From the NCBI RefSeq assembly GCF_026210795.1, contig NC_089447.1, positions 3,040,501 through 3,104,500 on the forward strand: DNA of 64,000 nucleotides, read 5' to 3'. A program made the position numbers and the translations under genes. Below the pieces are notes generated by a model that saw nothing but the letters and a program-made list of their open reading frames with translations, was not told the origin of the DNA and searched no databases. This document shows positions 1 through 10,388 of the stretch, piece by piece. The DNA is from Rhizophagus irregularis (Eukaryota > Glomeromycota > Glomeromycetes > Glomerales > Glomeraceae). Every line of letters starts with the position of its first letter. The stretch's first letter is position 1.

Positions 1-426
1 TTAAGTTAGTCACTTGTAACATGAGTGATATTTCTAGATTAACCAATACCCAAATTCAAAATATTATAGATTATATGAATGATCAGCAGGTTCATAAAAC
101 CATTACCATTGATAATGATCAGAATCATATGACTTTAGCAGAAACGATTTCATCAGCCACATCTCAAACAAGTAAAACTAGTCTAATCTATAACCGCACA
201 TATTTTTGCAACAAGATATTGGATCAATATCCATCTATATAAAGAATTTAGTAGTGAAAATTTTGATTATTATGGGATTATCAATGATACATCATGTGGT
301 CTCAAAAGGACCTGCTCATTATTATGCAGTTTAGATCATGATGATGAGGAAAGTATAGAAGGTAGATATAAGGCTGGATCCTATTTTATTAAATGTAAAC
401 AGCACGAAATTGAGATAGTTGCATAG
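1..426 (+). pseudogene. Zinc-ribbon-like family protein, C-terminal part, frameshifted (copy A1)
   Basis: Reading starts at the ATG at 21 (possibly a continuation of a longer gene cut by the window edge). The N-terminal part contains an LTNTQIQNIIDYM-type helix that matches LTDMQIDTIKNHF in the gene at 7458-8081. The frame breaks near 240. The next frame continues with a FSSENFDYYGII segment and ends at the TAG at 424-426. The intact paralogue at 3174-3518 reads straight through this point and carries a CPLC pair; here that site is disturbed by an insertion around 300-320. Function is unknown. The CxxC pair and conserved tryptic-like core suggest a small zinc-binding module. The copy is broken, and homology to 3174-3518 is clear. 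Confidence 0.6.
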
Positions 427-562
427 TCTCATTGCTTTACAATAGTCTGGGTAACTCTTTGAGATGATAATCTATCTGTGAATTTTTAATCTTTTTTTAA
501 ATGAATAGGTCTATATAAGAAAAAAGGAATTTAAATTGATTTGCAATCATATAAAAGGCAAT

Positions 563-1100
563 ATGAGCAAGTCCAATAAAGTATTAATCCCAAGTATCTG
601 GATTGGCATGCCAAATTAACTGGTTTACCAAGAGTTTGACGGATAAGATCCGTTCCAACTTATACAAATAATATAAAAGAGAAATGGGACTTGAGCTATG
701 GCAACTATCAGAAGTACATGAATCGGAAGTCATAAATTTGCCAGAAAATAAAGTATCCGATTTATCTTTTCCTTCTTCGGTGAGCAATGTCAAGAAAAAG
801 GGCCTATCACTTTTGAAGCTAGATCCAATCCAGAATTAATTATCAAATCCATCTTAGAGCACTTCCCATACTTGAAATTCTGAAATAGTTTCAGAGGGAT
901 TGATAATTATGAGCTCAACATGTCCTATTTGCAATGGAAAACATGGGAATTATGGATTACATGGCTCATGGTACTGCAAAAATGGGAATCAGCTCCCTTA
1001 TGATCCTGAATTAGCGAAGTTCTATTCTCAAGATAAGTTGGAATATTGTCTTACCTGCAACACTTCAAGCAATAAACTCAAGTTCGTGATCATAGTATAG
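563..1100 (+). pseudogene. Companion zinc-ribbon-like protein, degenerate (copy A2)
   Basis: This is a decayed paralogue of 3645-4117. Starting at the ATG at 563, segments recognisable in different frames are YLDWHAKLTGLP, LTDKIRSNLYK, SEVH-SEVI, ILEHFPYLKF and CPICNGKHGNYGLHGSWY, ending in EYCLTC near 1070. Lesions against the other copy include a TAA in the LYK-YK region, a TGA where the other copy has Arg before NSFRG, and at least two frameshifts. The last 66 codons (900-1100) remain open and preserve both Cys pairs (CPIC and CLTC). Together with 1-426 it forms one half of a tandem duplication, the other half being 3174-4117. Function is unknown. Confidence 0.6.
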
Positions 1101-1467
1101 ACCTGAAAATGCGCAGTTGCAATGTGATGATGTAATTCTGATTCCGATTTGTGCGAATCACATCCTCTAAAATATTATTCGAATATAGGTATTTTTTTCG
1201 TCAATCATCATTTCGTCATTTGAAATGTCAGAATGCAAGTTCGTTATAACTGTTATAAAATGGTAATATTAAATGACGGGGATCGTTCATTCTGCAGAAT
1301 TTACAAGCACGCATATGTATAGAATTTTTATTTTGTATAACTTGCAATGTATAATCTACTATCTATTCATTCATCTACAATAATATTTATGAAAAATTAT
1401 AATTATTCTAAATTTTCATAATCATGTTTGGAAATATTCATGCATACCATAATAACTTCATTCACCA
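1101..1467. other. Intergenic, nothing recognised
   Basis: AT-rich spacer with no convincing coding frame, repeat pair or RNA structure visible. Confidence 0.5.
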
Positions 1468-2270
1468 TCATGGCCTAGAAATTGAACCAAGTACATTATT
1501 TAATTCCAATGTCCATCCACATCCTAATACCAAATGTTCATTCCAATTAAATTTATAGTAAGTCGCATTGGTACCATTCCAGTAAATAAAATATGGTGCA
1601 CGATTTGTTCTGACATTTGGAGGATTTTCAGGAGTTGAAGGAACTGATGCAACTCCAGGATTCGGATTCTGACGGAAAGGACCTTGACTATCGGGCAATG
1701 CGATTCTAACAAATTCTATCGCAGGAAAATTCTGCTGAATCACAGGAAGTTTATCAAATGCACGTTGACGATTGGGGTCACGGTTATAAAATACCTATCA
1801 AGTATTTAGATCTGATGAGCAAAGCCATTTGCAATTTCTGCAAGAATTTAATAAATTACCTCAATATACACATTTGGTGGCAGACATGCATTAGCGATTG
1901 GGTTATGCAATTGCTGGTAAGTTAGCCTTTGAAACCAGACACCAACATCTGGTTTATAATCATTTCCCGCCATCACACAATATGTATTAAGTGTTACAAA
2001 CCAATTTGGATTATATACTCTGCCTGAATCAGAAAATTGGCTTGAATATCTTCTTTATAGCCCCCGTCAATCTAAAATAAAAAGTGGTCAGATTCAAATC
2101 AATGATATGTAACTTGAAATAAACTTACTTTGATGAACAAGTCGTTATTAATTATTTCAGGGCCATATTTATCAAGTATCACCTGGCGTACATGTACATC
2201 ACATTTAACTAGCTCAGGGAGGGTAATCTTGACAAGAGTTTGATTTAGTTTTTGCGCTAATATTTTGTCA
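1468..2270 (-). CDS. Spliced gene with possible Uma2-like (PD-(D/E)XK) nuclease domain, 5' end unclear
   Basis: Three minus-strand exons are visible: about 2270-2129, 2071-1860 and 1794-1468. They are separated by GT-AG introns at 2072-2128 (donor GTAAGT) and 1795-1859. The protein reads LPELVKCDVHVRQVILDKYG, DLFIKIDGGYKEDIQ, then KPDVGVWFQRLTYQQLHNP, PPNVYIEVFYNRDP and ends at the stop at 1468. The pattern PDV...VYIEV resembles the PD-...-EV core of Uma2-type putative restriction endonucleases, but the Lys of the EXK core is not evident. Exon 2 needs one extra base in a T run near 2040 to join its two open parts, so it is either a pseudogene or carries a sequence error. Upstream of about 2275 the frame is closed, and the true start was not found. 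Family assignment is tentative. Confidence 0.45.
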
Positions 2271-2430
2271 ATTTTCGTGCAGATCTATTGTATGTAGTCA
2301 TTAGCCATACTTTGCTATTTTAAAACAGTCTTGAGCATCACTTAAATACTTGGTTAATTTTAGAGGTCTGTCTGGTCTCTCGAGTAACTTGAACGAAGAT
2401 TTCTTTTGAGCCTTCCGTCGTGACACTCAT

Positions 2431-3173
2431 TATTTGATAAAATTGTTCAAGGTACAGAGAACAAGAGAAACGCAGAGCAAACGGGAAAACAAAAAAAACC
2501 ATACGTTTCCTTTATAACCGGGCGACTTTTCCATAACTTTTACGTCATTATCATTCCACGTTCATGTGATATTGGCTGGGCTGACTGACGTACTCCTATA
2601 CATCTAACGTGAGCTTGAAGTCCATTACAAACCTTCCATATAGAGCTTTTAATTCCAGTAATACGTTGTACTTCAGCTAAGGATGAAAATTCCCGTAAAA
2701 GAAATCAAAATGCAGGACAATGAGAAAGATTAGAAAATTTCACATTTGAAATAAAATCACATGACTTATTTATTAAGGAAAGTTTATTTTTTAAAATTGG
2801 AAAAGATCTTTTCGTCATATTTTTTTCTAGTTCCCAAGTTTTACTAACGTTAATAAAAATTTTGAATGCCTTTCATGGGAATGTTTTGTACGATTATTTA
2901 CGAGAATTTCCAATTTGTATAACCTTTTTTAATAATTATTTTTTTTTAAAAATCCAAATAGAAAGGTCATGAGTGAAAAAAATTTGCATAAATGATATAT
3001 ATTTTTTTTATTAAAAAAAGTATGGTATGAAAATTTTATCTTACACAAAATTTCAATTTTGGTCAGTTTTCGAAATTTTGATATTTTTTTAATGATTTTT
3101 GATTATGAGAAAAAGTCATCAGACTTTGTACTTCAATAAAAATTTCTGATAAGATTTCTACTAGATAGATCAT
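2431..3173. other. Intergenic, nothing recognised
   Basis: AT-rich spacer with long A and T runs. I see no coding frame, terminal inverted repeats or tandem array. Confidence 0.5.
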
Positions 3174-3518
3174 GTGAATTCAGTGACAAGTTTACACAAT
3201 GAAACCATGAAAATTCTTCACGATCAGAGTCATGTAACTTCAAAAATTAATCTGACTAATACATATATTCCTCCGAAAATACCTCAATCTAAGCCAACTT
3301 ATGATCGATCCTATTTTTGTAGCAAAATATTAGATCAATATCCAAATTTATATAGAGAATTTAGTAGTGAAAATGTTGATTATTATGGAATTATAGACAA
3401 GACTTCATGTCCATTATGCAAGTTAGATCATGATGATGAGGAAGGTATAGAAGGTAAATATGAAGCCAGATCCTATTTTATTAAATGTGAACAGCGTGAA
3501 ATTGAGATAGGTGCATAA
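3174..3518 (+). CDS. Small zinc-ribbon-like family protein (copy B1)
   Basis: Open frame of 114 codons, the least damaged member of the pair family here. It ends in FCSKILDQYPNLYREF, then DKTSCPLCKLDHDDEEG, then FIKCEQREIEIGA. The CPLC pair plus a later FIKC could give three of four zinc ligands. The ATG at 3174 is simply the first in frame; the homologous gene at 7458 is longer at its N terminus, so B1 may be a C-terminal fragment of a larger ancestor. It lies just upstream of copy B2 (3645-4117) in the same order as A1 and A2. Function is unknown; I recognise the family only by its repetition in this window. Confidence 0.5.
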   Translation: MNSVTSLHNETMKILHDQSHVTSKINLTNTYIPPKIPQSKPTYDRSYFCSKILDQYPNLYREFSSENVDYYGIIDKTSCPLCKLDHDDEEGIEGKYEARSYFIKCEQREIEIGA

Positions 3519-3644
3519 TCTCTTTATTTTATAATATATTCTATTTGCTTACGCTTCATTGTGTGATATTTTTTAGGGCTAATTATGTCAACTATTAGTC
3601 TATTACATAATTTAAATTGATTTGTGATTATAAAAAAAGGCAAT

Positions 3645-4117
3645 ATGAGCAAGTCTGTTAAAATACTAACCGCTGATTATCTGGATTGGCATGCCAAATT
3701 AACTGGGTTACCAAGTATTTGACAGATAAGATTCATTTCAAATTATACAAAAAATATAAAAAAGAAACTGGCAATGAGCCATGGCAATTTTCAGAAGTAC
3801 ATGGATCGGAAGTCATAAATTCAATGCCAGAAAACAAAGTATCATCTTTTTCCGAGCAATGTGAAGAAGAAGGGTCTATCACTTTTATTATCAAATCCGT
3901 CTTAAAGCACTTCCCATACTTGAAATTCCGAAATAGTTTTAGAGGGATTGATAATTATAATTTTGCATTACCTCAGCCATGGAACTCGCCATGCCCTATT
4001 TGCAATGGAAAATATGGGAATTATGGATTACAAGGTGAATGGTATAGGAATGGAACAGAATATTGTCTTACTTGCTTCACTTCAAGCAATAAAATCAAAT
4101 TCACGATCGTAGCATAG
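3645..4117 (+). pseudogene. Companion zinc-ribbon-like protein (copy B2), one frame break
   Basis: The ATG near 3645 opens MSKSVKILTADYLDWHAK and stops at a TGA at about 3719-3721. The overlapping frame then runs uninterrupted from LACQINWVTKYLTDKI to the stop at 4117 (about 140 codons). It contains KKYKKETGNEPWQFSEVHGS, VLKHFPYLKFRNSF, CPICNGKYGNYGLQGEWY and EYCLTCFTSSNK. The Cys pairs CPIC and CLTC frame a G-x-W-Y motif, which suggests a compact zinc ribbon. The same frame break exists in copy A2, so it predates the duplication or reflects an unrecognised gene structure. Function unknown. Confidence 0.5.
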
Positions 4118-4758
4118 GCCGGTCATATGTGACCGATTATTAGAGAAATAAATTATCCTTTCCTAGATTATTTTATGTTGATTGTATAATAGATTTCGAT
4201 CGCTTACTGCACCACAAATCATATGATATTATATGATATCACAACATTTATCCTTTAATTAATCAGAAAATCACACACGAAGACATTACAAGGTTTTTTG
4301 TATCTGTACTCTATAAACATTAATATCAATAAAGTTTTGCCCATAGTTCGGGCATTTATTTTTTACATAAAATATGAGTGTGGGAGTGTGGAATAAATAT
4401 TATATTTTTGATCATCGCTCTGACAAAAAATAAAGGTATCACTGCCCCATAAGTGTTTAACTTGTAAATGCTGTAAATAAACTGCTTAGTCGCACAATCA
4501 AAATTCAAAATATAAAAAACTTCCTTCTACTCTGCAGAAGATAACAATATTTATTTTGCATTTTTTATTACTATTTCGCAAATTTTACTGATTGTTGAAT
4601 AAAATGAAGAGGATACAAAAATAAGCGATTTTTTAAAAGGTAGTATTATTATTAAAATAAACATCTAAAAAATTGATGTATGATAAATGATCATTAAAGA
4701 ATGCAACAGCATGAAACTACCTTCCCTGGAGATGCCTTAAAATCAACCACTGATCATT
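4118..4758. other. Intergenic, nothing recognised
   Basis: AT-rich spacer; no supported gene or repeat boundary. Confidence 0.5.
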
Positions 4759-5487
4759 TTATAGAACTAAACAATATATATATCCTTCTTTATGAATAAC
4801 GTTCTGAACGTTAGCTGGAGGGTTTAAACGCGTTGCTTGGCCACTAAATACTCTCATGACGACACTCTTATTTCTGCCAATGAATTCGTTCAATAGATTT
4901 AATTGGTTTAGATCTCCTATCATCTCTCTTAAGTACCTCGACTGGACCGAAAAGTTTGTTTGGTTTAAAATCTCTACCACGATATTTATTGTCCTTACAA
5001 AAGTAGGTGGCTTTGGTTCTTCCAGCGGAAGTATTAAGCGAGCTTGCTTTCCTGGAAATATAAGTGGACCAATTCTGCGTGTAAAATGTGTTTCCATCAA
5101 CATGTCCTGTGCTACTGATAGAGTCACTTCTGCCGATTCCTTAACAAAAACTGTGTGAGTTTAACAACTTTATAGATCAAGCAAAACATTACTAAAAATA
5201 CCTGTTGATCCTGGGTGAGTAATGCTAGCGCCATTTTCACGTTCACGAGCTTCACGAGCTTCTTGAGCTTTCTTAAATTCTAAGTGTAGATAAAAAAATT
5301 TAAGTAAAATTTAATATAAAATCGGAACAGTATCAAATGAAACTTCCAAGTTATTGAGGCATTGAAAAGGTCTAAACTGCGAAATGATCATTATTACCTA
5401 GAACCTCTTCGTCTTCTTCGAAGGGGCATCCGTCAGCAAACCACTTTGCTAACGCAAGTTGTTTGTCCTGCTCATATTCATCAGACC
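4759..5487 (-). CDS. Hypothetical spliced gene, three C-terminal exons
   Basis: Minus-strand exons 5487-5398, 5279-5202 and 5150-4759 join in phase across GT-AG introns (5280-5397 and 5151-5201). The joined protein begins GSDEYEQDKQLALAKWFAD, passes through an Ala/Arg/Glu-rich helix (FKKAQEAREARERENG) and ends in a 130-residue C-terminal part. That part contains THFTRRIGPLIFPGKQARL, LPLEEPKPPTFVRTINIVVE and VFSGQATRLNPPANVQNV. Upstream exons must exist, because the first visible exon starts at phase 1, but I could not place them. I do not recognise the family. The splice junctions are supported by continuous reading frame on both sides. Confidence 0.5.
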
Positions 5488-5635
5488 CTATTTTATACAT
5501 AGTTTATAGTTTATGAAAGTTTGAGAAAGCTTATCAGTGACTCATCATCACTGATTCAGTCATATATATATAGTCCACGTTACCTCGTGATGTAAAGTAT
5601 CATTGTGTAACAAAAATTCTTTGGGAAAAGGTAAC

Positions 5636-5790
5636 TCGCCTATATTAAAACGCCTTATTCAGAAACTATCAACCAATAATTCTGAAGACGATATAACATT
5701 ACAATCAGCCACCACTACACAAAAAAGAAGAGAAAGCTTTTTGAGGAGGAACAGCTCAAATTATCTCAATTACTAGATGGATATATTGTG
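5636..5790 (+). pseudogene. Degenerate coding fragment, unknown
   Basis: One frame reads ILKRLIQKLSTNNSEDDITL and a shifted frame then reads KRKLFEEEQLKLSQLLDGYI before TAA. The amino acid pattern looks protein-coding, with one frameshift inside an A-rich run. Family is unknown. Confidence 0.25.
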
Positions 5791-6218
5791 TAAAAGTCTA
5801 ACTATTTCACAAATTACTTATTGTGGTTTCCTGTAATCCTAGTGTCTTATAATTAATAATCATGTATTTTACAGATATTTCGTAAAGAAGGAGGGTGAAC
5901 TTCCAAGTCACGTAAATGTAAGGTGATTAGTTAGACTGTAGAATTAGACATTAGCATAGATATCATGTATCATGGGCATAGTTCCGAACATTTGTATTTA
6001 TTTTCGCATGTAAGAATAAAAAATTTTTCTTGGCAAAAGAGCGTAAATTTTTTCATGCAGTCACATAATTTTTTATTACTTAAACATAACATAAATATAA
6101 TAAATTCATCGCTAACGTAAGGAATGGATCATATTATATATACTATATTAAATGCTAGAGAACTCGCCACGTGGTAGACACTTCTGTATAAGAAATTTTA
6201 GCTGGAAGAATTCGTGAA
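5791..6218. other. Intergenic, nothing recognised
   Basis: AT-rich spacer between a coding remnant and the gene starting at about 6219; no feature seen. Confidence 0.5.
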
Positions 6219-8081
6219 TTGCTCTTATGCCCAAAATGTCACGACCCTATTTTCACAAATCTGCAACAAAAAAATATTACTATTCTTACAGATAGACGCA
6301 TGGTTTATAGTATTTGTCTAAAATGTCCTACTACTAAAACTGAAAAAAGAAATGTTGTTTCTCAGATAAAAGCTTCACAGGATACTAAACCCTTGAATCA
6401 TAATTCTGATATGATTGAAACACCTATTATAAAAGAACAAGAAGCCTTAGAACCTATTTCTTATCCAGAAAATAGTACTTTACATAATAATTCACAAAAT
6501 GATCCAGAATCACGTTCTCGAAGAAACCACCTGCCCCTTGAAATCAGTTCCATTGAGAATGATTTAATATCTGACACTGATATCAAACAGCAAACTCAAG
6601 ACATTACTAATTTGCAGAATGTGTGTTCTATTGAAGAGGCCCTTCTGGGACCAGATATTTCTTTTAAAAAAGCTTCATTGGAGGATAGAGAGATGAATGC
6701 TTTCTTGGACAGAGAATACAAGAAAAAAGTCAGTAATGAAATCAGGCAAAGAAATAGGAAAAAAAAGCTTCGAGACTTAGATTTATCTGGTACTTCTGAC
6801 ATCTCTTCATCAGAATCATCCATAAGTTCGCATCCTATCCCTAATAACCCCATCTTATCAGAACAAAATGCTAAAATAAAAGTACCTGAAATAGATATAC
6901 TATACATACCACCCAAATTATTTTGGACTGCCGTAATTATAAGTAAAATCCCAAATTCAATTATGGCATCCCAAATTATTTTGGCACTTTACATAGTAAA
7001 TTATATATAAACCGAATGAATTATGGCATCCCAAATTATAATTATGGCATCCCAAAATAATTTGGGCAGCATGTATAAGATATACAGTCTTTGATATAAG
7101 AATTGCTCATAGAACTTTTGAAAGAAGATTGTATTAAGATTGTTAATGTAGAGGAGAATCCTGTTGTTGATCAATCGCCTGCAATCAAATTAGCCTATCT
7201 ATTTCAAAAAATAAAATTTGCTGAAATTAACACTATATGAGCCAAACAAGATGAAATCATGAGCTGGTATTGCTATAGAAGGTATTTTGAAAAAAGACAT
7301 GGCGAGAATTTACCTGAAATCCTGGAGAATGGTCTTATTATGAATAAAAAAGCCTATGAACTTGCAAGTGGGCAGATTTATGATGAAATGCTACAGTATC
7401 TTTCAGAAATCTCTCATGTAACTTGCGCAAAAAATACAGCTAACTAAGCCTATATATATGTTATTTAGTGAAATTGGAGAAGACAAGATTATGCGAATCA
7501 AATCCTATAGTGCAAATAAACTCTCAAAGTTAACTGACATGCAAATCGATACTATTAAAAATCATTTTACAACACCGCATAAAAAAAATTCACGCATTCA
7601 CGTGATTTCAGAAATGATCACTAGTGATGCAACTGTGAATGCCAAATCTGAGGTAAACATTTCAACTGCACCTATTCCTTCAACCCATGTCTCTAATAAT
7701 TCTTCAAATAATTCCTCTAGAAACGGTCCAGTAGCTGTGAGTATATCAACTGTGCCTCAGGTAGGATCATCTAACAGATACCGACTTCCAATTTCTATTT
7801 TACCTGATGATTCAAAAGAGAAACGAAAACATATTATTGGGTTGGTACTAGAACAGTTTCCTTCTCTATATCTAAGTAATAGTAGTGAATGTGATGAGCG
7901 ATTTGATCTTAATAGTTCAACACTCTGCCTACTATGTAATGGAGATCACAAAGAAGAAAGTTTATGGAAAGATATAAGGGGTGAATGGGGTGCTGGTGAA
8001 TATTGTGGAGAACGAACTTATCATATCACATGCAAAGATCCTCTTAATCATGGAACCCCAATAGTATCTGTAAAAGTATAG
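6219..8081 (+). pseudogene. Full-length zinc-ribbon-like family gene, broken by a MITE and point mutations
   Basis: This stretch appears to be one ancestral gene. The N terminus has paired CxxC (LLCPKCHDPIF, later YSICLKCP), then a polar linker, then KKKVSNEIRQRNRKKKLRDL. A 177-base MITE (6901-7077) interrupts it. Downstream the same frame resumes with LLIELLKEDCIKIVNVEEN, SWYCYRRYFEKRHGENLPEI and ASGQIYDEMLQYLSEISHV. The last part (7458-8081) has LFSEIGEDKIMRIKSYSANK, VLEQFPSLYLSN, CLLCNGDHKEES, GEWGAGEYCGERTYHITCK. Lesions are an in-frame TAA just after the MITE, a TGA before AKQDEIMSW, and a frame change around 7446. The start near 6219 uses TTG in the open frame; the real ATG is not identified. 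Function is unknown; two zinc-binding ends flank a helical middle. Confidence 0.6.
6901..7077. mobile_element. 177-bp MITE with 8-bp target duplication
   Basis: The ends are inverted copies: the left end TATACATACCACCCAAATTA pairs with the complement of the right end (GCCCAAATTATTTTGG core) over about 26 bases with three mismatches. The element is flanked by the exact direct repeat AGATATAC (6893-6900 and 7078-7085). Inside, ATTATGGCATCCCAAATTAT is repeated. An 8-base duplication points to a hAT-type transposase acting in trans. It lies inside the gene at 6219-8081 and supplies the apparent C terminus of the first open frame. Confidence 0.8.
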
Positions 8082-9020
8082 AGGGCGAAAACTTCGTCAT
8101 GTGAACTGATCACCTGAAATGCGCAGAAGATATCAAAGAAATTCTTGCCGAATTAATAAAATATATCATGTGCAGTAAGTACGTCATCTCTATACTTCTC
8201 CTGTGATTTAACTACGCCCTGTGCTATTTCTGCAGTGTTTTTATTTTTAGATCCAGATGTGCTATTTTCGTAATAATAGCTAAGAGGATTGTCTTTATGA
8301 GACCCGGGTATGCTATTTTTGTAATAATGAAACCAGGTCCAAGGTCCCGTCATATTTTTGCAAATTTATGGGGTTAGATCGTAGGGATAGATCAATGAAT
8401 AATTAATTCGTCAACTTTTTTTCCAGAAAGTTCTGGCATAATACACATATTACGAATCTTTGATTTAGCATTATGCGGATTAATCTGACATCCCTAATGT
8501 TAGAATGAGATAAGAATTGGAATTGAGCATCTTGATCTACCGATTTACAGATCTCGACCTCTTTTTTTCTCATATAGTTCAAAAAAAAGAAATGTAATGC
8601 GAAGTAATACACTTTCAGAGTTTTGGAAAAATCGACTGTCATACTGATAGGGATTTACATGTCATACATCTCGTGTATTCTTGTATCGTATGTTAGAATG
8701 AAAATGGAAATTGGGCACTCAAATCAAGAATAAACGGTAGATTTATTTTCTCTATTAGCATTAGCTTAACATTACGCATACTCGTTTTCTGTTTTTGGTA
8801 ATAATGTCTAATATGAAATTGGGTATTTCAAAGATGGTATGAATATTATTACATTGATCAGTTTCTCCAAAACATCAGATTTTCTTTTAAGCGCTATTAT
8901 TACAATTCAGGGGAGAGACATTTGTTATTATTGAACGGGATCCAGGCCGTCATTTTATTGCTTTAGGTGGAAAAAATATAATTATGAAAAAATGTAATAA
9001 TGACAAGTACACATAATGAA
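8082..9020. other. Intergenic, no supported gene
   Basis: Short open frames on the minus strand (8153-8353 and 8403-8642) show no recognisable motif or splice context. The first contains a loose internal repeat (YYKNSIPGS and YYYENSTSGS). I do not annotate them as genes. Confidence 0.4.
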
Positions 9021-9359
9021 CACAGGTAAAATGACGATCAATCGGGTACCATCCCGATTGGTATATATTTTTCCAATCAGATTAAATAGTTATCAATTGG
9101 ATAAAGTTTCAAATCGGATATCAATCAGGATATAATCTGATTTATAAAATATAATTCAATAGGTATACCGATTAGTTTCAATTTATTAAATAGTAATATA
9201 ATAAAATATTTATAGTAATTATATTAAAAATAAGACTATTTCTATTTATTGGCTAATTTTTTCGATTTTATGAATTTAATTAATCAATAAAAATTTGACT
9301 TTATTAAATCACATTACATAATGTTTTGATACAAAGGTGTTATAATACATAAAAAAAGA

Positions 9360-10075
9360 ACAAAAAAAAATGCAATAAGGAAGAATAAAGTGAAAGATCA
9401 AGGGAGAATAAAGGGAAGAAAAGATCATAAATTAAAAAGATGGAGATGAACTAAAAAGAAAGTGATGAGAAAAACGAAATGCAATGAAAAATGATGACGA
9501 AAAACAAAATGCAACGAAAGGTGATGATAAAAAATAAAATATATCAAAAATTAGTTATTAAGAACGAAATATAACGAAAAGTGATAATGAAAAATGAAAT
9601 ATAATGAAAGATGATGATAAAAAGCAAAATACAACAAAAGGTGATGATGAAAAGCAAAATAAAATGAAAGTTGATGACAAAAAACAAAATGCAACAAAAA
9701 TTAGTTATTAAGAATGAAATATAACGAAAAGTGATGATGAAAAATGCAAAAATTGATGATAAAAAGCGAAATACAATGAAAGGTAATGATGAAAAGTGAA
9801 ATGTAACGAAATTAGATGATAAAAAATGAAAGACGACGAAAAAGAGATAGATAAACAATAAAGGATGAAGGGAAATGAAAATGAATAAAGAAAAGTAATA
9901 AAATAAATGAAAAGGGATAAAGAAAATAACAGGTAAATGAAAAGAAACAAAGGAAAATGAAAATAAACAAAAAAAAAAAATAATGAAACAAAGGGACACG
10001 AAAATAAATAAAAGGAAAAAATAAGTGAAAAAATAAAGGAAGAACTGAAATATCCATCCATAAAAAAAGAAAAAA
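9360..10075 (+). repeat. Purine-rich degenerate tandem array
   Basis: About 700 bases of the plus strand are almost free of pyrimidine runs and built from variants of GATGATGAAAAAYAAAATRYAACGAAA, roughly 40-45 bases per unit. Larger direct copies occur at about 9546 and 9697 (both begin AAAAATTAGTTATTAAGAAY). The long minus-strand open frames across it (Phe/Ile/Ser-rich) are by-products of the composition. It lies inside the left end of the putative CACTA element. Confidence 0.7.
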
Positions 10076-10388
10076 AAGAACTGGTTAATATTGTCTTAAA
10101 GCAGTCAGCAAATAAATCTAAATAACTGAATGAAAAAGACTCATCTTGAATTTCTGCTGAAATGAAAACTGAAAACAGTTGCGCCTAAAAAAGAAAAGAA
10201 CAAGTTACAAAAGAAAGGAAAATAGAAGTGAAAAAAAAAAAAAAAAGAAAAAAAGACTTACCTATTTGAATCCCAAAGCTAAATTACAAAAAAATTCGCG
10301 TTTAAATTCCGATTATTTAAAATAGTAATTTTTACATTGTTATTTTTCAATAAATAAAAAGGTTCAAATAATTTTTTTTATTGTTCGA

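Noticed and set aside
3645-3730. Programmed -1 frameshift site
   Set aside because: No recognisable slippery heptamer or downstream structure; kept only as a shared frame break.
9544-10061. Three overlapping Phe/Ser/Ile-rich minus-strand open frames resembling membrane proteins
   Set aside because: By-products of the purine-rich tandem array.
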